NCBI RefSeq assembly: GCF_000816845.1
Contig: NZ_CP006878.1
Coordinates: 124,001 to 188,000, forward strand
Origin: Rhizobium gallicum bv. gallicum R602sp
GTDB taxonomy: Bacteria > Pseudomonadota > Alphaproteobacteria > Rhizobiales > Rhizobiaceae
Direction of reading: 5' to 3'
DNA length: 64,000 bases
A program made the translations under genes and the position numbers. The notes under the pieces are model-generated. The model was not told the origin of the DNA and ran no database searches. It saw nothing but the letters and a program-made list of their open reading frames with translations. Each line of letters starts with the position of its first letter. The stretch's first letter is position 1. Positions 36,963-46,800 of this stretch are shown in pieces.

Positions 36963-37961
36963 TCAGTCCAACAGGCTCAGATGTAGTGGCTCAGGAAAAT
37001 ACTCGAAACCGTCTCCCGCTATGCCAACGTGCCCGTAGCCCGGCCATGGGAAGTGGTAGGACATAAAGGGAATTCTATTGGAGGCCAACATTTTCAAAAT
37101 ACGCACACGGGATTGAGCCGATAGTTTGGGATCGGTATCGAAGGCAAATTCCATCAAAGGCTTTTCGAACAGAAGCACCGGATGATGAGTGAGATCGCCA
37201 CCATAGCACATTGTTTTGCCTGCTGATTCTATCATAAAGCAGCTATGGCCGAGTGTGTGTCCAGGAGCGCTAATGGCATGAATACCCGGAAGAAACTCTT
37301 GTTCGTCCTTGAAAAAAATTATGCGGTCCCGCACGGGTTTGAGGTTGTGGATCGCGGATTTAACAAGACCGTTGAGCTCGCCGCCAAGCTTTTTCTCGTC
37401 GGTCCAGAAATCGTAGTCGGTTTGGCTGATGTACACCTGGGCGTGTGGAAACGTTGGTTTCCCGTCGTCGCCCCAGATTCCGCCGACGTGGTCCCAATGA
37501 GCATGCGAACAGACGACAGCATCAATATCTTCCAGCGCAATATTCGCGGCGGCCAGGCAAGACTTGAGACGGCCGGTCGTGGGGCCAAATTGCTTGAGCG
37601 ATCCCATCCCCGTGTCGAACAAAATCAGCTTGCCACCGATGTTCACGACAGGTGCGTTCTGAGCGAGAACGACCTCATCCGCGGGCAAGAAGCTGTGGGT
37701 CAGCATGGATCTTATCTCGGCGGCCGGGATGCCGAGAAAGCTTTGTGTCGGGTCGCCAAGCGGAAGTGGGCCGTCTGATACGACGGTTACCTGGGCGTCC
37801 CCAATGGCAAATCGATAAAAGTCTGGAGCTTGTGCGCCGGAAACGGGGCTCGCCTCAGCGTGAGCCGCTACATTGTTCGCACCCAAAACGGCTCCACTCA
37901 AAGCAGCTCCTCCTGCCAATAGTAAGTTGCGGCGGTCGATCTCGAAACGTTCATTTCCCAT
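36963..37961 (-). CDS. Tat-exported metallo-beta-lactamase-fold hydrolase (332 aa)
   Basis: This is a periplasmic zinc hydrolase. The ATG at 37961 follows GGGGAGGAGTG and opens a twin-arginine signal (DRRNLLLAGGAALSGAVLGA, cleavage near AHA at residue 35). The mature part contains SHAHWDHVGG near residue 148, APGHTLGHSCF and YGGDLTHHPVLL, the full set of zinc ligands. It is clearly similar to the cytosolic enzyme at 29522-30415 across the whole mature region, including VTVVSDGPLPLGDP and YHFPWPGYGHV. It has no GntR site. It might do the same lactone/ester hydrolysis outside the cytoplasm. Confidence 0.9.
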   Translation of the reverse strand: MGNERFEIDRRNLLLAGGAALSGAVLGANNVAAHAEASPVSGAQAPDFYRFAIGDAQVTVVSDGPLPLGDPTQSFLGIPAAEIRSMLTHSFLPADEVVLAQNAPVVNIGGKLILFDTGMGSLKQFGPTTGRLKSCLAAANIALEDIDAVVCSHAHWDHVGGIWGDDGKPTFPHAQVYISQTDYDFWTDEKKLGGELNGLVKSAIHNLKPVRDRIIFFKDEQEFLPGIHAISAPGHTLGHSCFMIESAGKTMCYGGDLTHHPVLLFEKPLMEFAFDTDPKLSAQSRVRILKMLASNRIPFMSYHFPWPGYGHVGIAGDGFEYFPEPLHLSLLD

Positions 37962-38591
37962 TTTCACTCCTCCCCATTTGTAAAAATGCGTTTGCAGTGC
38001 GAGCGCATATGCATCGCGCTTATCTTGCGACGGATTTCGGCTTTGACTGCATCGGAAAGGTATCAAGTGGCAGGTCTAGGACAATTGAATTGCACGTCCA
38101 TTTCAATGAGCATCGCTCAACAAATGATCTCGCTCGGACCTGCGATTCATCAATCGAATCAATTGGTTTCGGGGTGCCGCGTTGCTTCGGCCATCAGATC
38201 CCGTTGGCTTTCAGTGAGTTCGGAAGAACTCTTGGCTCCCTGACTGCGGGACGCGGCTCGCATCCGAATATCGGCAAGATTATCGCGGATTTCCTTGGCT
38301 GCCTCATCGTCATGTGAGTGGCTCTGCGTCAGGTCGCCAACGGGTGCTCAGAAAGCGGTCGGAGGAGAGATGTTACCTCTGCTCTCGAAGGACGCACCGC
38401 TCCTTGAGGAAGATGCCACGGAAAACCGCGACGACGTCACGATCTTCCGGTGGTCACTATATTTCTTCCCGGACATGTTGCGGAGCCAGCAGCATGCTTC
38501 TGAAGCACGTTGCCAGCCCGGCATTCCACCTTATCCGACATGGTTACGACCGTAGAATGACCGACTTCTCTGCCGGCCGCCTGCGGTCACG
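37962..38591. other. Long intergenic stretch without a firm gene
   Basis: I see nothing clear in 630 bp. One small plus-strand frame, an ATG at 38370 after GGAGGAGAG running to 38555 (61 codons, LPLLSKDAPLLEEDATENRD), has a good ribosome binding site but no known relative; it is left as a possibility. Confidence 0.3.
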
Positions 38592-40457
38592 TCACAGGAA
38601 GCCGATCGAGATCCAGGGCACCGCCGCGACGATCGCAAGCCCGAGAAGCAGGGCGATCATGTACCCCCACAGCGGCTTTATGCCTTCCACCGGGTTCACA
38701 CGGCCGATTGCACAGGCGGCATAATAACCGACGCCGAACGGCGGGAGGAACAGGCCCACTCCCATGGCGAGAATGACCACGATCGAATAGTGCACGTCGT
38801 GGATCCCCAATCCCTTGGCGATCGGAAATACCAGGGGTGCGAACAGAACCACCGCGGGAATGCCTTCCAGCACGCTACCGAGCACAATGAACGCGACGAT
38901 CGACACGATCATAAAGATCGGCGCTCCTCCGGGAAGACCCGCCATCGTCTGAACCAGGCCACGCGAAAAACCCGATTGAGTCAGGCACCAGGCCACAGCC
39001 GTTGCCGCCGCTATGATGAAAAGGATGGCTCCGGACAAGACCGCCGTTTCCACCAGCATCGGACCCACCCGCTTCCAGTCGAACCGGCGGTAAATGAGGA
39101 GGCCTGCCAGCAGCGAGTAGGCAATGCCGATTGTCGAGACTTCCGTGGCGGTAGCGACGCCTTCGGCAACCGCTGTACGGATGATAAAAGGCAGGGCCAA
39201 AGCCGGAAGCGCAATCAGGAATGTGCGGAAGATCTCCCTGGCTGGCGGCTTGCGAAAACCCGACATGTCCTCGTTGCGATAGCGCCACCAGACGACAACG
39301 CAAAGCATCAATCCGCAGACGAATGCCGGCAAAAGACCGCCTATGAACAGGGCCGAAATCGATACGCTCGTAACCGATCCGATGGTGATTAATACGAGGC
39401 TCGGCGGGATCGTCTCCGTCTGCGCACCCGTAGCCGCAAGCAGGGCCACGAGATCGCCGGGCTTTGATCCTCTCGCCTTCATCTCCGGGAACAGTGCCGG
39501 GGCGACAGCAGCCATGTCGGCGGTCTTCGAACCCGATATCCCAGATACCAGGTACATTGCCGCTACGAGGACGTAACACAGGCCGCCTCTGACATGTCCG
39601 AGCAAGGACGCCAGGAAGTTCAGCATCGCTTTTGCCATGCCCGTAACCTCCATCAGCATACCCAGCAGCACGAACAGCGGGACCGCCAGCAGGAGAAGAT
39701 GCGACATTCCCTCATCAAGCCGACCCGCGATCACGCTTATCGGACGGCTCGTACCCAGAGCCACATAACTGATGGCAGCGAGAGCGAACACGAACGCGAT
39801 TGGTACGCCGCTCAGCACACCTAGTGCAATGAAGACTACGAAGAAAAGCACGAGATTCCAGTTGCCCATCGCCATGATCAACGGTTTCGCCGCAATCGCC
39901 AACCCTATCAAGCATGCGGCTACAAGGACCCCGATCAAGAAATCGCTCAGCCTGATGCGCTGAAGGGCATTGGTCATGCCAAGGATAAGCATCAGGCCAA
40001 GTCCGATCGGAAGACCAAACGAACGCCATGCGACCGAAACTTCCATCGCGGGAGTGACGACCGGAACTTCATGAAGAGCGTAGGCCGTGGCCTTGGGCAG
40101 AAGAAGCACGCAGACCGAAAGGCAAAAGACAAGTGCACCCACCTCCAGTCTTGCCCTTACGACGGGTGGCATCGCGTCCGCGATAACACCCATCCTCATG
40201 TGCTGTCCGCGGTGAAAAGCGAGGACCGCGCCCACGATCGAAAGCCAGAGGAACAACATGGAGGCGAGCTCGTCCGACCAGATGAGTGGCTCGCCCCATG
40301 CATAGCGGGCGAAGACGCCCGCCGACAGCACGAGTACCTCGACGACAACAAGTGCTGCGCCGATCAATTCAATCAGGCGCACCAGACCCGTTTCAGCTTT
40401 CGCCAGGACTGGCCACGTGCAGATCACCGGGCGGCTGACATTTTCAGAAGTAGCCAT
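38592..40457 (-). CDS. TRAP transporter permease, DctQ and DctM fused (621 aa)
   Basis: This is the membrane part of a tripartite ATP-independent periplasmic transporter that imports organic acids with Na+. The first 180 residues form a DctQ-like small subunit (ELIGAALVVVEVLVLSAGVF, with four helices); the rest is a DctM large subunit of about twelve helices (GVPIAFVFALAAISYVALG, then PLFVLLGMLMEVTGMA and GVGLFLPPFGVGYY). Fusion of Q and M is common. It lies 9 bp after the binding protein gene, in the same operon. The substrate is probably a carboxylate or sugar acid. Confidence 0.92.
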   Translation of the reverse strand: MATSENVSRPVICTWPVLAKAETGLVRLIELIGAALVVVEVLVLSAGVFARYAWGEPLIWSDELASMLFLWLSIVGAVLAFHRGQHMRMGVIADAMPPVVRARLEVGALVFCLSVCVLLLPKATAYALHEVPVVTPAMEVSVAWRSFGLPIGLGLMLILGMTNALQRIRLSDFLIGVLVAACLIGLAIAAKPLIMAMGNWNLVLFFVVFIALGVLSGVPIAFVFALAAISYVALGTSRPISVIAGRLDEGMSHLLLLAVPLFVLLGMLMEVTGMAKAMLNFLASLLGHVRGGLCYVLVAAMYLVSGISGSKTADMAAVAPALFPEMKARGSKPGDLVALLAATGAQTETIPPSLVLITIGSVTSVSISALFIGGLLPAFVCGLMLCVVVWWRYRNEDMSGFRKPPAREIFRTFLIALPALALPFIIRTAVAEGVATATEVSTIGIAYSLLAGLLIYRRFDWKRVGPMLVETAVLSGAILFIIAAATAVAWCLTQSGFSRGLVQTMAGLPGGAPIFMIVSIVAFIVLGSVLEGIPAVVLFAPLVFPIAKGLGIHDVHYSIVVILAMGVGLFLPPFGVGYYAACAIGRVNPVEGIKPLWGYMIALLLGLAIVAAVPWISIGFL

Positions 40458-40466
40458 GTCAACGCC

Positions 40467-41483
40467 TCAGATCAATTTGCCCGAGGTAGACTCCAGCAAC
40501 GCCCATGCTTCCTCGCCAAAACGCCCCTTCCAATCGGAGTAGAACGACGAAGCTTGCAGCGTCGCGCGGAACTTGGAAACATCGACGTCGATAAATTCAA
40601 GACCCTTGCTCGCCAGCTCTGCCTGGAGTTCGGAATTCAGCTTTTCGACATCGGCGCGTTGCACGAGAGCCGAGCGATTGATCTCGGTGACGACAATGTC
40701 ACGCAAGTCCTCAGGCAGCATCTCGAAGTTGTCCCGATTGGCGAGAATCCAGAAGCCGTCCCACATATGGTTGGTCCGGGAGAGATACTTTTGAACCTCG
40801 TACATCTTGGCAAAGTAAATGCCAGCGAGCGGGTTTTCGAGACCGTCGGCGACGTGGGTCTGGAGTGCGGAATAGGTTTCGCCCCATGGAATCGACGTCG
40901 GCGCGGCGCCGAGAGACTTGAAAAGCGATGTCCAGAGCGGCGCAGGAGGGACGCGGATCTTGAAGCCCTTGAGGTCCTCGGGCGACTTGATCGGTTTCCC
41001 GATCGAGGTCGTCTGCCGGAAGCCGTTGTCCCACATCTTCTCGAAGGCGATCAGGTTGACCTTCTCAAAAGCCGTCCGGATGCTCCGGCCGAGCTCGCCA
41101 TCCACCGACTTCCAGACCTGCGCGTAGTCGGGATAGGCAAATCCTACGCCAGTGATGGCCGCCGGCGGGACGAGCGTGGCTGCGATGAGGCCTGTCTGCG
41201 CAAGAAGGTCCAAGCCACCCGATCGAAGCTGGCTGAGCATGTCCGCATCCGTGCCGAGCTGGCTCGCGGGAAACACCTGAATGCTGACCCGGCCGTCGGT
41301 TTGCTCGCTAATCTTATTGGAAGCCTCGGTCATGCGGGTGTTGAGCGGATGGTCAACGGGCATGATGTTGGCAAATTTAAACGAAAACTCAGGCGAGCTC
41401 GCGTGCATGATGCGCGGCGTCGCGAGCGTGGCGGTCATCGCCACGGAACTCATAATAAGCGTCCGTCGATTCATTGTGATCAT
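40467..41483 (-). CDS. TRAP transporter solute-binding protein, DctP family (338 aa)
   Basis: This is the periplasmic receptor of the TRAP system. I chose the ATG at 41483 after GAGGAGGAACC; the signal region is RRTLIMSSVAMTATLATPRI with a twin-arginine-like start and cleavage near residue 27. Family features are FANIMPVDHPLN, VFPASQLGTDADML and the substrate-carboxylate arginine region LKGFKIRVPPAPLW near residue 150, followed by PWGETYSALQTHVADGLENP. It is divergent from the dehydrogenase gene at 41908. The ligand should carry a carboxylate. Confidence 0.9.
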   Translation of the reverse strand: MITMNRRTLIMSSVAMTATLATPRIMHASSPEFSFKFANIMPVDHPLNTRMTEASNKISEQTDGRVSIQVFPASQLGTDADMLSQLRSGGLDLLAQTGLIAATLVPPAAITGVGFAYPDYAQVWKSVDGELGRSIRTAFEKVNLIAFEKMWDNGFRQTTSIGKPIKSPEDLKGFKIRVPPAPLWTSLFKSLGAAPTSIPWGETYSALQTHVADGLENPLAGIYFAKMYEVQKYLSRTNHMWDGFWILANRDNFEMLPEDLRDIVVTEINRSALVQRADVEKLNSELQAELASKGLEFIDVDVSKFRATLQASSFYSDWKGRFGEEAWALLESTSGKLI

Positions 41484-41907
41484 TGGTTCCTCCTCTAACC
41501 GTGTTGATCTATGTCGATGTTTTTGGGAATTTTCTGTGCAGGCGCTCTCCTCGTAAGCGTCCCACAGCACTCGCAGGTCGCCTAACCTTTGAATGATGTC
41601 CCTTGAAAGGTGGAAGCTTCCCAGTATGCGGCTGGACTTAAAATAGGCGCTTGCGCCAAACGTCTGCAAATGAATTGCCACGGGGCATTGGTGAACTGGG
41701 CTCAGGGAAGTTCGGCGAGATGCGGGAGGATGACAAAGGTTTCCCGGTAGAGGCGTCAGGCAACATGAATCCAGGTCACATGTTCACCGCACAAACTCTT
41801 TTGATGCGGGCGAAGCGGCCATGGTAACCGCTTCGTATGCGAGTACGGCACCCGCCTATGGAATGTGCCGGCCTATGACGTGCCAGTATCGCGGAGGAGA
41901 CCCGGAA
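41484..41907. promoter_or_regulatory. Divergent promoter region between TRAP operon and dehydrogenase operon
   Basis: These 424 bp separate two divergent units and should hold both promoters. I cannot point to a clear palindrome or -35/-10 pair, and the GntR motif of the island is absent. LysR control from the gene at 43742 is a possibility only. Confidence 0.35.
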
Positions 41908-42849
41908 GTGCACAAAGCTTTAGAAACAAAGCCGAGCCCGGCACGAGGGCCGGGAAAACCGACAATCGGTTTTATCGGTCTCGGCTCCATGGGATTGCCC
42001 ATGGCGTCGCATCTCCTGAAAAGCGGCTTCAGGGTCAAGGGGTTTGACATCTCGGAGAATGCTCTAAGAAGCTTCGCTGACAGTGGCGGGACTGCCTATC
42101 CAGACGCTACGGAAGCCGCCAGCGAGACCGACGTCTTGATGTTGATGGTGGTCAACATCGACCAGGCGCACCAAGCCCTCTTCGAACGGGGCGCGCTGGC
42201 AAATTCAACCAGGGCCAGCGTCGTCGTCCTGATGTCAACATGCCCTCCCGGCGAGGTTGAACAGCTCGCCGAGGCCGTGACTGCTCGCGGTCACCGGTTT
42301 CTGGATGCGCCTGTTTCCGGCGGCGTCGCCGGAGCGCGCGGCGCGTCGCTTTCCATCATGGTGGCTGGCGACAGGCAAACCTATGAAATGAGCCGCGATC
42401 TTTTCGACGTGCTCGGCTCCAAGATCTATTATCTCGGGGAGCGGCCTGGCCAGGCATCGGTTGCCAAAGCGGTCAACCAGTTGCTGTGCGGCGTACACTT
42501 GGTGGCGGCGGCTGAGGCGCTGTCGCTCGCCGAAAGGGCTGGCCTCGACACCTCAACGGTACTCGAGATCGTGTCCGGCTCGGCGGCTGCCAGCTGGATG
42601 CTCAACGATCGTGGCCAGCGTATGCTTTTGGAGGACCCTGAGGTAACGAGCGCGGTAGACATCTTTGTGAAAGATCTCGGTATCGTGCTTGCCGCTGGCT
42701 CCTCTGCCAGGGCCGCCCTGCCGCTCGCCTCCGTTGCGCATCAGTTCTTCATTGCCGCGTCTGGGCAGGGGTCAGGCTCGGCAGATGACAGTCAGGTCAT
42801 TCGTGCGTATCGGGGAATGACCGCCGGTCAGAAGGAGGCAAAGAAATGA
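41908..42849 (+). CDS. Beta-hydroxyacid dehydrogenase, HIBADH family (313 aa)
   Basis: This is an NAD(P)-dependent oxidoreductase of the 3-hydroxyisobutyrate / tartronate semialdehyde reductase family. I chose the GTG at 41908 after GCGGAGGAGACC; the frame is open further upstream. The Rossmann motif GFIGLGSMGLPMASHLLKSGF is near residue 18, the substrate loop DAPVSGGVAGARGASLSIMVAGD near 134, and the catalytic lysine lies in VAKAVNQLL near 187. It overlaps the next gene by 4 bp (ATGA). With a TRAP transporter for an organic acid on the other side, it probably works on a hydroxy acid. Confidence 0.9.
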   Translation: MHKALETKPSPARGPGKPTIGFIGLGSMGLPMASHLLKSGFRVKGFDISENALRSFADSGGTAYPDATEAASETDVLMLMVVNIDQAHQALFERGALANSTRASVVVLMSTCPPGEVEQLAEAVTARGHRFLDAPVSGGVAGARGASLSIMVAGDRQTYEMSRDLFDVLGSKIYYLGERPGQASVAKAVNQLLCGVHLVAAAEALSLAERAGLDTSTVLEIVSGSAAASWMLNDRGQRMLLEDPEVTSAVDIFVKDLGIVLAAGSSARAALPLASVAHQFFIAASGQGSGSADDSQVIRAYRGMTAGQKEAKK

Positions 42850-43694
42850 GTGCCGAGATCAAAAGCAATTACGCGCGACTGTCCAGCATCACCATGCACT
42901 ACCTGACCGCAGGATCCGGCGAGCCGCTTGTTCTCCTTCACGGGGTGCCGCAGAGTTCGCACGAATGGCGGCACGTGATCCCCTTCCTCGCCGACAAGTA
43001 CGCGATCATCGCGCCGGACCTGCGGGGCCTCGGCGACACTTCCCGGCCCGTCGATGGCTATGACAAGAAAACCGTTGCCGCAGACGTGTGGGAGCTTCTT
43101 TCTGAACATCTGAAGATCGATCGCTTCAATCTTGTGGGACACGACTGGGGCGGCCCGGTGGCGTTTGCCCTGGCCGCGCAGCACCGGGAGGCTGTTAGCA
43201 AGCTCGCGATCCTGGACGTTACCATTCCTGGCGATGGAGCGGACATGTCGCAAGGCGGCCGGCGTTGGCACCACCCCTTCTTCAGGACGCCGGATTTGCC
43301 CGAAGCGATGTTCGGCGGTCGCGAGCATATCTATCTGGAATGGTTGTTTGACAATTATGGCAGCCGGGCAAACGTGCTATCTCAGGAAGACAAGAATGAG
43401 TACTTCCGTACCTACCTGAAACCCGGCGGCTTGCGCACACTTCTCGCCTATTATCGCGGCCTTCCAACCGACGTCCATGACAACGAGTTATTCCTCGAGA
43501 GGGATGGCAAGCTCGAAATGCCGGTCCTCGCCCTAGGCGGAGACAGTGGTTTTGGCCGCGGCATCGAGACGATGGAATCAATGCAGCGGGTGGCAAGTGA
43601 CGTTCGAGGCGGAGTGATCCCGGGCTCCGGTCACTGGGTTGCGGAAGAAGCTCCCGAATTCATAGCGAGCGAACTCCGGAAATTCTTCGGCTAA
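42846..43694 (+). CDS. Alpha/beta hydrolase, epoxide hydrolase/haloacid dehalogenase-like (282 aa)
   Basis: This hydrolase is of the epoxide hydrolase/fluoroacetate dehalogenase branch. The oxyanion segment LLHGVPQSSHEWRHV is near residue 31, the nucleophile Asp lies in GHDWGGPVAF near 105, and the catalytic His is in GSGHWVAEEAPE near 262. Asp as nucleophile separates it from serine esterases. It is translationally coupled to the dehydrogenase gene. Natural substrates could be an epoxide or a halogenated acid; nothing in the sequence decides this. Confidence 0.9.
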   Translation: MSAEIKSNYARLSSITMHYLTAGSGEPLVLLHGVPQSSHEWRHVIPFLADKYAIIAPDLRGLGDTSRPVDGYDKKTVAADVWELLSEHLKIDRFNLVGHDWGGPVAFALAAQHREAVSKLAILDVTIPGDGADMSQGGRRWHHPFFRTPDLPEAMFGGREHIYLEWLFDNYGSRANVLSQEDKNEYFRTYLKPGGLRTLLAYYRGLPTDVHDNELFLERDGKLEMPVLALGGDSGFGRGIETMESMQRVASDVRGGVIPGSGHWVAEEAPEFIASELRKFFG

Positions 43695-43741
43695 ACCACT
43701 GCCTGAAGTCGGTGATGCGCGTCTGATCCACCAGTCGCGCA

Positions 43742-44695
43742 TCATCGACCTTGAGTGTGAATAACTCCCGTCCCGCCGACGTCGATTTCACTAGCAGAAG
43801 CCGCGTCGGCAGCCAGGGTCTCTTCGATCCATCGTCTGAACAGAGCGATCTTTGGCGTTCTCGCCCTGGACCGTAAGTACACGAGACTATGGCAATTGAT
43901 CCTGGGGCCTTCCAGGCCAAAAGGCGCAACGAGCCTTCCGCTTTTAAGATCTTGCCGGACGAGTACGAGGCTTTCCAGGCAAACGCCGAGTCCATCTGCG
44001 GCCGCGTTGATAGACATGAAAGATCTATCGAAACGTAGTCCTCTGTCCATGTTGAGCGTAACGCCGTGGTCGTCCGCCCAATCCTGCCAGCGATAGAGGT
44101 TCACTTCGGAGTGTATGAGCGGAAATCTGGTGAGATCCTGCGGTGAGCGTAGTCCGTTTGCGCCCTCGACCAACGATGGGGCGCACAGGACCATGATCGG
44201 CTCAGGCGGGAAGGGCTCAACGGCGATGCCAACCTCTACGGGCTGGGTTCCATAGCGGATGTCTATATCGACGTTGCCGGTCCTCAGCTCGGCCGGGTCA
44301 CCAGAAGCGTGCAGTCGAAGATCGATCTCCGGATAGCGGGCGCTAAACCGGGCCAGGCGGGGCATGAGCCACTGCGAAGCGAGACTGACAACCGAATGGA
44401 TATTCAGAATGTCACTTTTGCCCTTCTTCGTGAAATTGCGCGTGGCGCTCTCGATCCTTCGAAACGAGGCGCTGATCTCTTCGGCGTAAGCCCTACCCGC
44501 GTCAGTCAGCATGATTGAACGCCCGGAGCGATGAAATAAAGCAATTCCGAGCTCCGAATCCAGCGCGGCCATTTGATGGCTCACGGCCGAGGGGCTGATG
44601 CTCAGTTCCTCGGCGGCTTTTCCAAAAGATCCAAGACGTGCGACAGCTTCCAACACCTGTAGCGATCGCAGCGAAGGAAACTCCAACGCGCTCAT
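43742..44695 (-). CDS. LysR-family transcriptional regulator, GcvA-like (317 aa)
   Basis: This is a transcription factor with an N-terminal winged helix (LQVLEAVARLGSFGKAAEELSISPSAVSHQMAALD) and a C-terminal periplasmic-binding-like effector domain. The start is an ATG at 44695 after GGGAGGAGGGG. The segment WLMPRLARFSARYPEIDLRL and the NLYRWQDWADD-type motif are typical of the GcvA subgroup. It is divergent from the isomerase-dhaK-dhaL operon and convergent with the hydrolase gene, so it most likely controls the dhaKL operon across the 229-bp gap. Confidence 0.92.
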   Translation of the reverse strand: MSALEFPSLRSLQVLEAVARLGSFGKAAEELSISPSAVSHQMAALDSELGIALFHRSGRSIMLTDAGRAYAEEISASFRRIESATRNFTKKGKSDILNIHSVVSLASQWLMPRLARFSARYPEIDLRLHASGDPAELRTGNVDIDIRYGTQPVEVGIAVEPFPPEPIMVLCAPSLVEGANGLRSPQDLTRFPLIHSEVNLYRWQDWADDHGVTLNMDRGLRFDRSFMSINAAADGLGVCLESLVLVRQDLKSGRLVAPFGLEGPRINCHSLVYLRSRARTPKIALFRRWIEETLAADAASASEIDVGGTGVIHTQGR

Positions 44696-44924
44696 CACCC
44701 CTCCTCCCGTTTATGCGTGCCTCACCACCTTTCCCACTGGAGACATTCAGTACGCTGGAGGACGCCCTTCCTCTATATTCCATGAGGAAATTTAACGCAA
44801 ATGATGCAGTTGTTGAGATGGATTCATGCATTGACCGATAGAATTCGCTTGTCCGGATGAAGCGTATTCAACATTTTGCCCATCGGGACGGCCCTTGCTC
44901 CGTTCTTCGCGAACGGAGGAATGC

Positions 44925-45776
44925 ATGGCTGAACGGGTGATCTCCGTATCCGGAGCGCCGTACGATGGGCATAGCAGAGAGGCCGCACTGGAGAGTGCGG
45001 CTTCCCTCGGGTTCACGCATTTCGAGCCGGCCTTTATCAAAAGGTATACAGAACCCTTTGACGAGACCGCCTTCATACCTTCAGAGATGACCAGTTGGCG
45101 CAGCGCGCTTAAGTCTTCAGGGCTCTCATGCCACGCTATGTCGTCGCACATCGACCTCGGTTTCGAAGATTCGGTCGAAGTATTCACGGGCCGCATGGCA
45201 TTCGCCGCGGCGATTGGAGCCAAGGTTATTGCGACCAACGCCGCCGCCCGACAAAGAGAGGCAACATTCCGTCGCAACGTCGAGATCATACTGAGAAGAG
45301 CAGAAGCCTTTAATATCGTCGTTGGCCTGGAAAACCCAGGAGACGGCAGCGATAGCCTGATCAACACCGCGCGGGACGGTATTTCTCTTGTTGAGGAATT
45401 CGGATCGCCCTTTCTAAAGCTAAATTACGACGCCGCAAACACGGCGTCACATCGACCGGACATGGACGATCTCGCAGGTGATGGAATCCTGGCGCTGCCG
45501 GAATCGGCGCACGCCCATATCAAGGATGTCCGTGAAACCGACGAAGGTTGGTTTTTCTGCGATATCGGCGACGGCAAGGTCGGGTGCGAGCGCCTCCTGG
45601 CTGCAATCGCAAAGCTCGACAGCCTCCCGGTCAGTATTGAACTTCCCTTGAGACTGCATCGCAATCGGCAGGCGCAGCCCGTTCGCCGCCAAGATCCCGT
45701 GCCGCTGTCAACGATCGAGGACTCGCTGGCTCGGTCGCTCAAGGTCGTCCGGCGAGCGCTCAACGACAATCAATGA
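44925..45776 (+). CDS. Sugar-phosphate isomerase/epimerase, TIM barrel (283 aa)
   Basis: This is an AP-endonuclease-2-fold (xylose isomerase-like) protein. I chose the ATG at 44925 after ACGGAGGAATG. Metal-ligand-like segments are VVGLENPGDG, LKLNYDAANT, HAHIKDV and VSIELPLRL, in the order expected for such isomerases. It is the first gene of an operon with dhaK and dhaL (21 bp to dhaK). In erythritol/erythrulose pathways, related isomerases follow a DhaK-type kinase, so it may isomerise a tetrulose or ketose phosphate. This is inference from context. Confidence 0.85.
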   Translation: MAERVISVSGAPYDGHSREAALESAASLGFTHFEPAFIKRYTEPFDETAFIPSEMTSWRSALKSSGLSCHAMSSHIDLGFEDSVEVFTGRMAFAAAIGAKVIATNAAARQREATFRRNVEIILRRAEAFNIVVGLENPGDGSDSLINTARDGISLVEEFGSPFLKLNYDAANTASHRPDMDDLAGDGILALPESAHAHIKDVRETDEGWFFCDIGDGKVGCERLLAAIAKLDSLPVSIELPLRLHRNRQAQPVRRQDPVPLSTIEDSLARSLKVVRRALNDNQ

Positions 45777-45797
45777 CCGTGTCTGGAGGAGGACGCA

Positions 45798-46790
45798 GTG
45801 CAACGTTTTGTAAACAACCGCGATGAGGTCGTGGAAGATACCATCAAGGGCTTTGTGAAGGCACACCGAGACATCGTGCGCCTCGCCGAAAACCAACGCG
45901 TGGTGACGGCGATTGACCGGCCCGCGCAAGGAAAAGTGGGTGTCGTAACTGGAGGTGGCTCCGGACACGAGCCTGCCTTCATTGGCTATATAGGCCGCAA
46001 CATGCTCGACGCGGTCGCGGTCGGCGAGCTGTTTTCGTCGCCAACGGCCAAGAGCTTTCAGGATGCCATACGCGAAGCGAATGGTGGAAAAGGGGTCGTT
46101 GTCCTCTACGGAAATTATGCCGGAGACAACATGAACGTGAAGATGGCGATGAAGCTCGCCGCAAAGGACGGCATCGAGGTTGCCACGGTCGTTGCAACCG
46201 ACGACGTATGCTCCGCCCCCGCGGAGGAGCAGGCGAAGCGCCGAGGCGTTGCCGGAGAGATCTTCATGTGGAAGGTCGGCGGAGCGAAAGCGTCGATGGG
46301 CGCCAGCCTATCCGAGGTTCGTGACGCAGCGCAGAAGGCCATCGACAATTGCCGCTCGGTCGGTGTCGGATTGGGGCCGTGCACTCTTCCAGCGGTCGGA
46401 CATCCGAACTTCCAGATCGAGCCTGGCACCATTGAAGTCGGTATCGGCCATCACGGCGAGCCGGGCGTGCGAGTAGAAGCGCTCAAGAGCGCATCAGAGG
46501 TCGCCAAGGATATGTGCCAGATCGTGCTGGATGACCATGATCTCGGCTCGGGGACAGAAGTGGCCGTACTGGTATCTGGCCTTGGCGCGACACCGCTGAA
46601 CGAACTTTACATTCTCTTCGACACAGTCGAGGAGGAAATCTCCGGCCGCGGCCTCAGGATCCACAAAGCGTATGTTGGTAACTACTTCACGTCTCTTGAG
46701 ATGGTTGGAGCGACTTTGACGGTCATGGCGCTCGATGAAGAGCTAAAGTCGCTACTGGAGGTCGAGGTTCGCTGCGCGGCGACACTTTAA
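45798..46790 (+). CDS. dhaK: Dihydroxyacetone kinase-type subunit DhaK (330 aa)
   Basis: This is the substrate-binding subunit of a dihydroxyacetone-type kinase. It starts with GTG at 45798 after GGAGGAGGACG. The substrate pocket motifs TGGGSGHEPAFIGYIG (near residue 50), GNYAGDNMN (near 105) and the catalytic histidine, which binds the keto sugar covalently, in GIGHHGEPGVR (near 216) are all intact. There is no DhaM gene, so the partner would be an ATP-using DhaL. Rhizobial homologues often act on erythrulose or other ketoses, so dihydroxyacetone itself is not certain. Confidence 0.92.
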   Translation: MQRFVNNRDEVVEDTIKGFVKAHRDIVRLAENQRVVTAIDRPAQGKVGVVTGGGSGHEPAFIGYIGRNMLDAVAVGELFSSPTAKSFQDAIREANGGKGVVVLYGNYAGDNMNVKMAMKLAAKDGIEVATVVATDDVCSAPAEEQAKRRGVAGEIFMWKVGGAKASMGASLSEVRDAAQKAIDNCRSVGVGLGPCTLPAVGHPNFQIEPGTIEVGIGHHGEPGVRVEALKSASEVAKDMCQIVLDDHDLGSGTEVAVLVSGLGATPLNELYILFDTVEEEISGRGLRIHKAYVGNYFTSLEMVGATLTVMALDEELKSLLEVEVRCAATL

Positions 46791-46800
46791 GGAGGGAACA

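Noticed and set aside
38370..38555. Small ORF of 61 codons with a good ribosome binding site
   Set aside because: No relative that I know and no coding-like neighbours; kept only as a remark in the intergenic entry.
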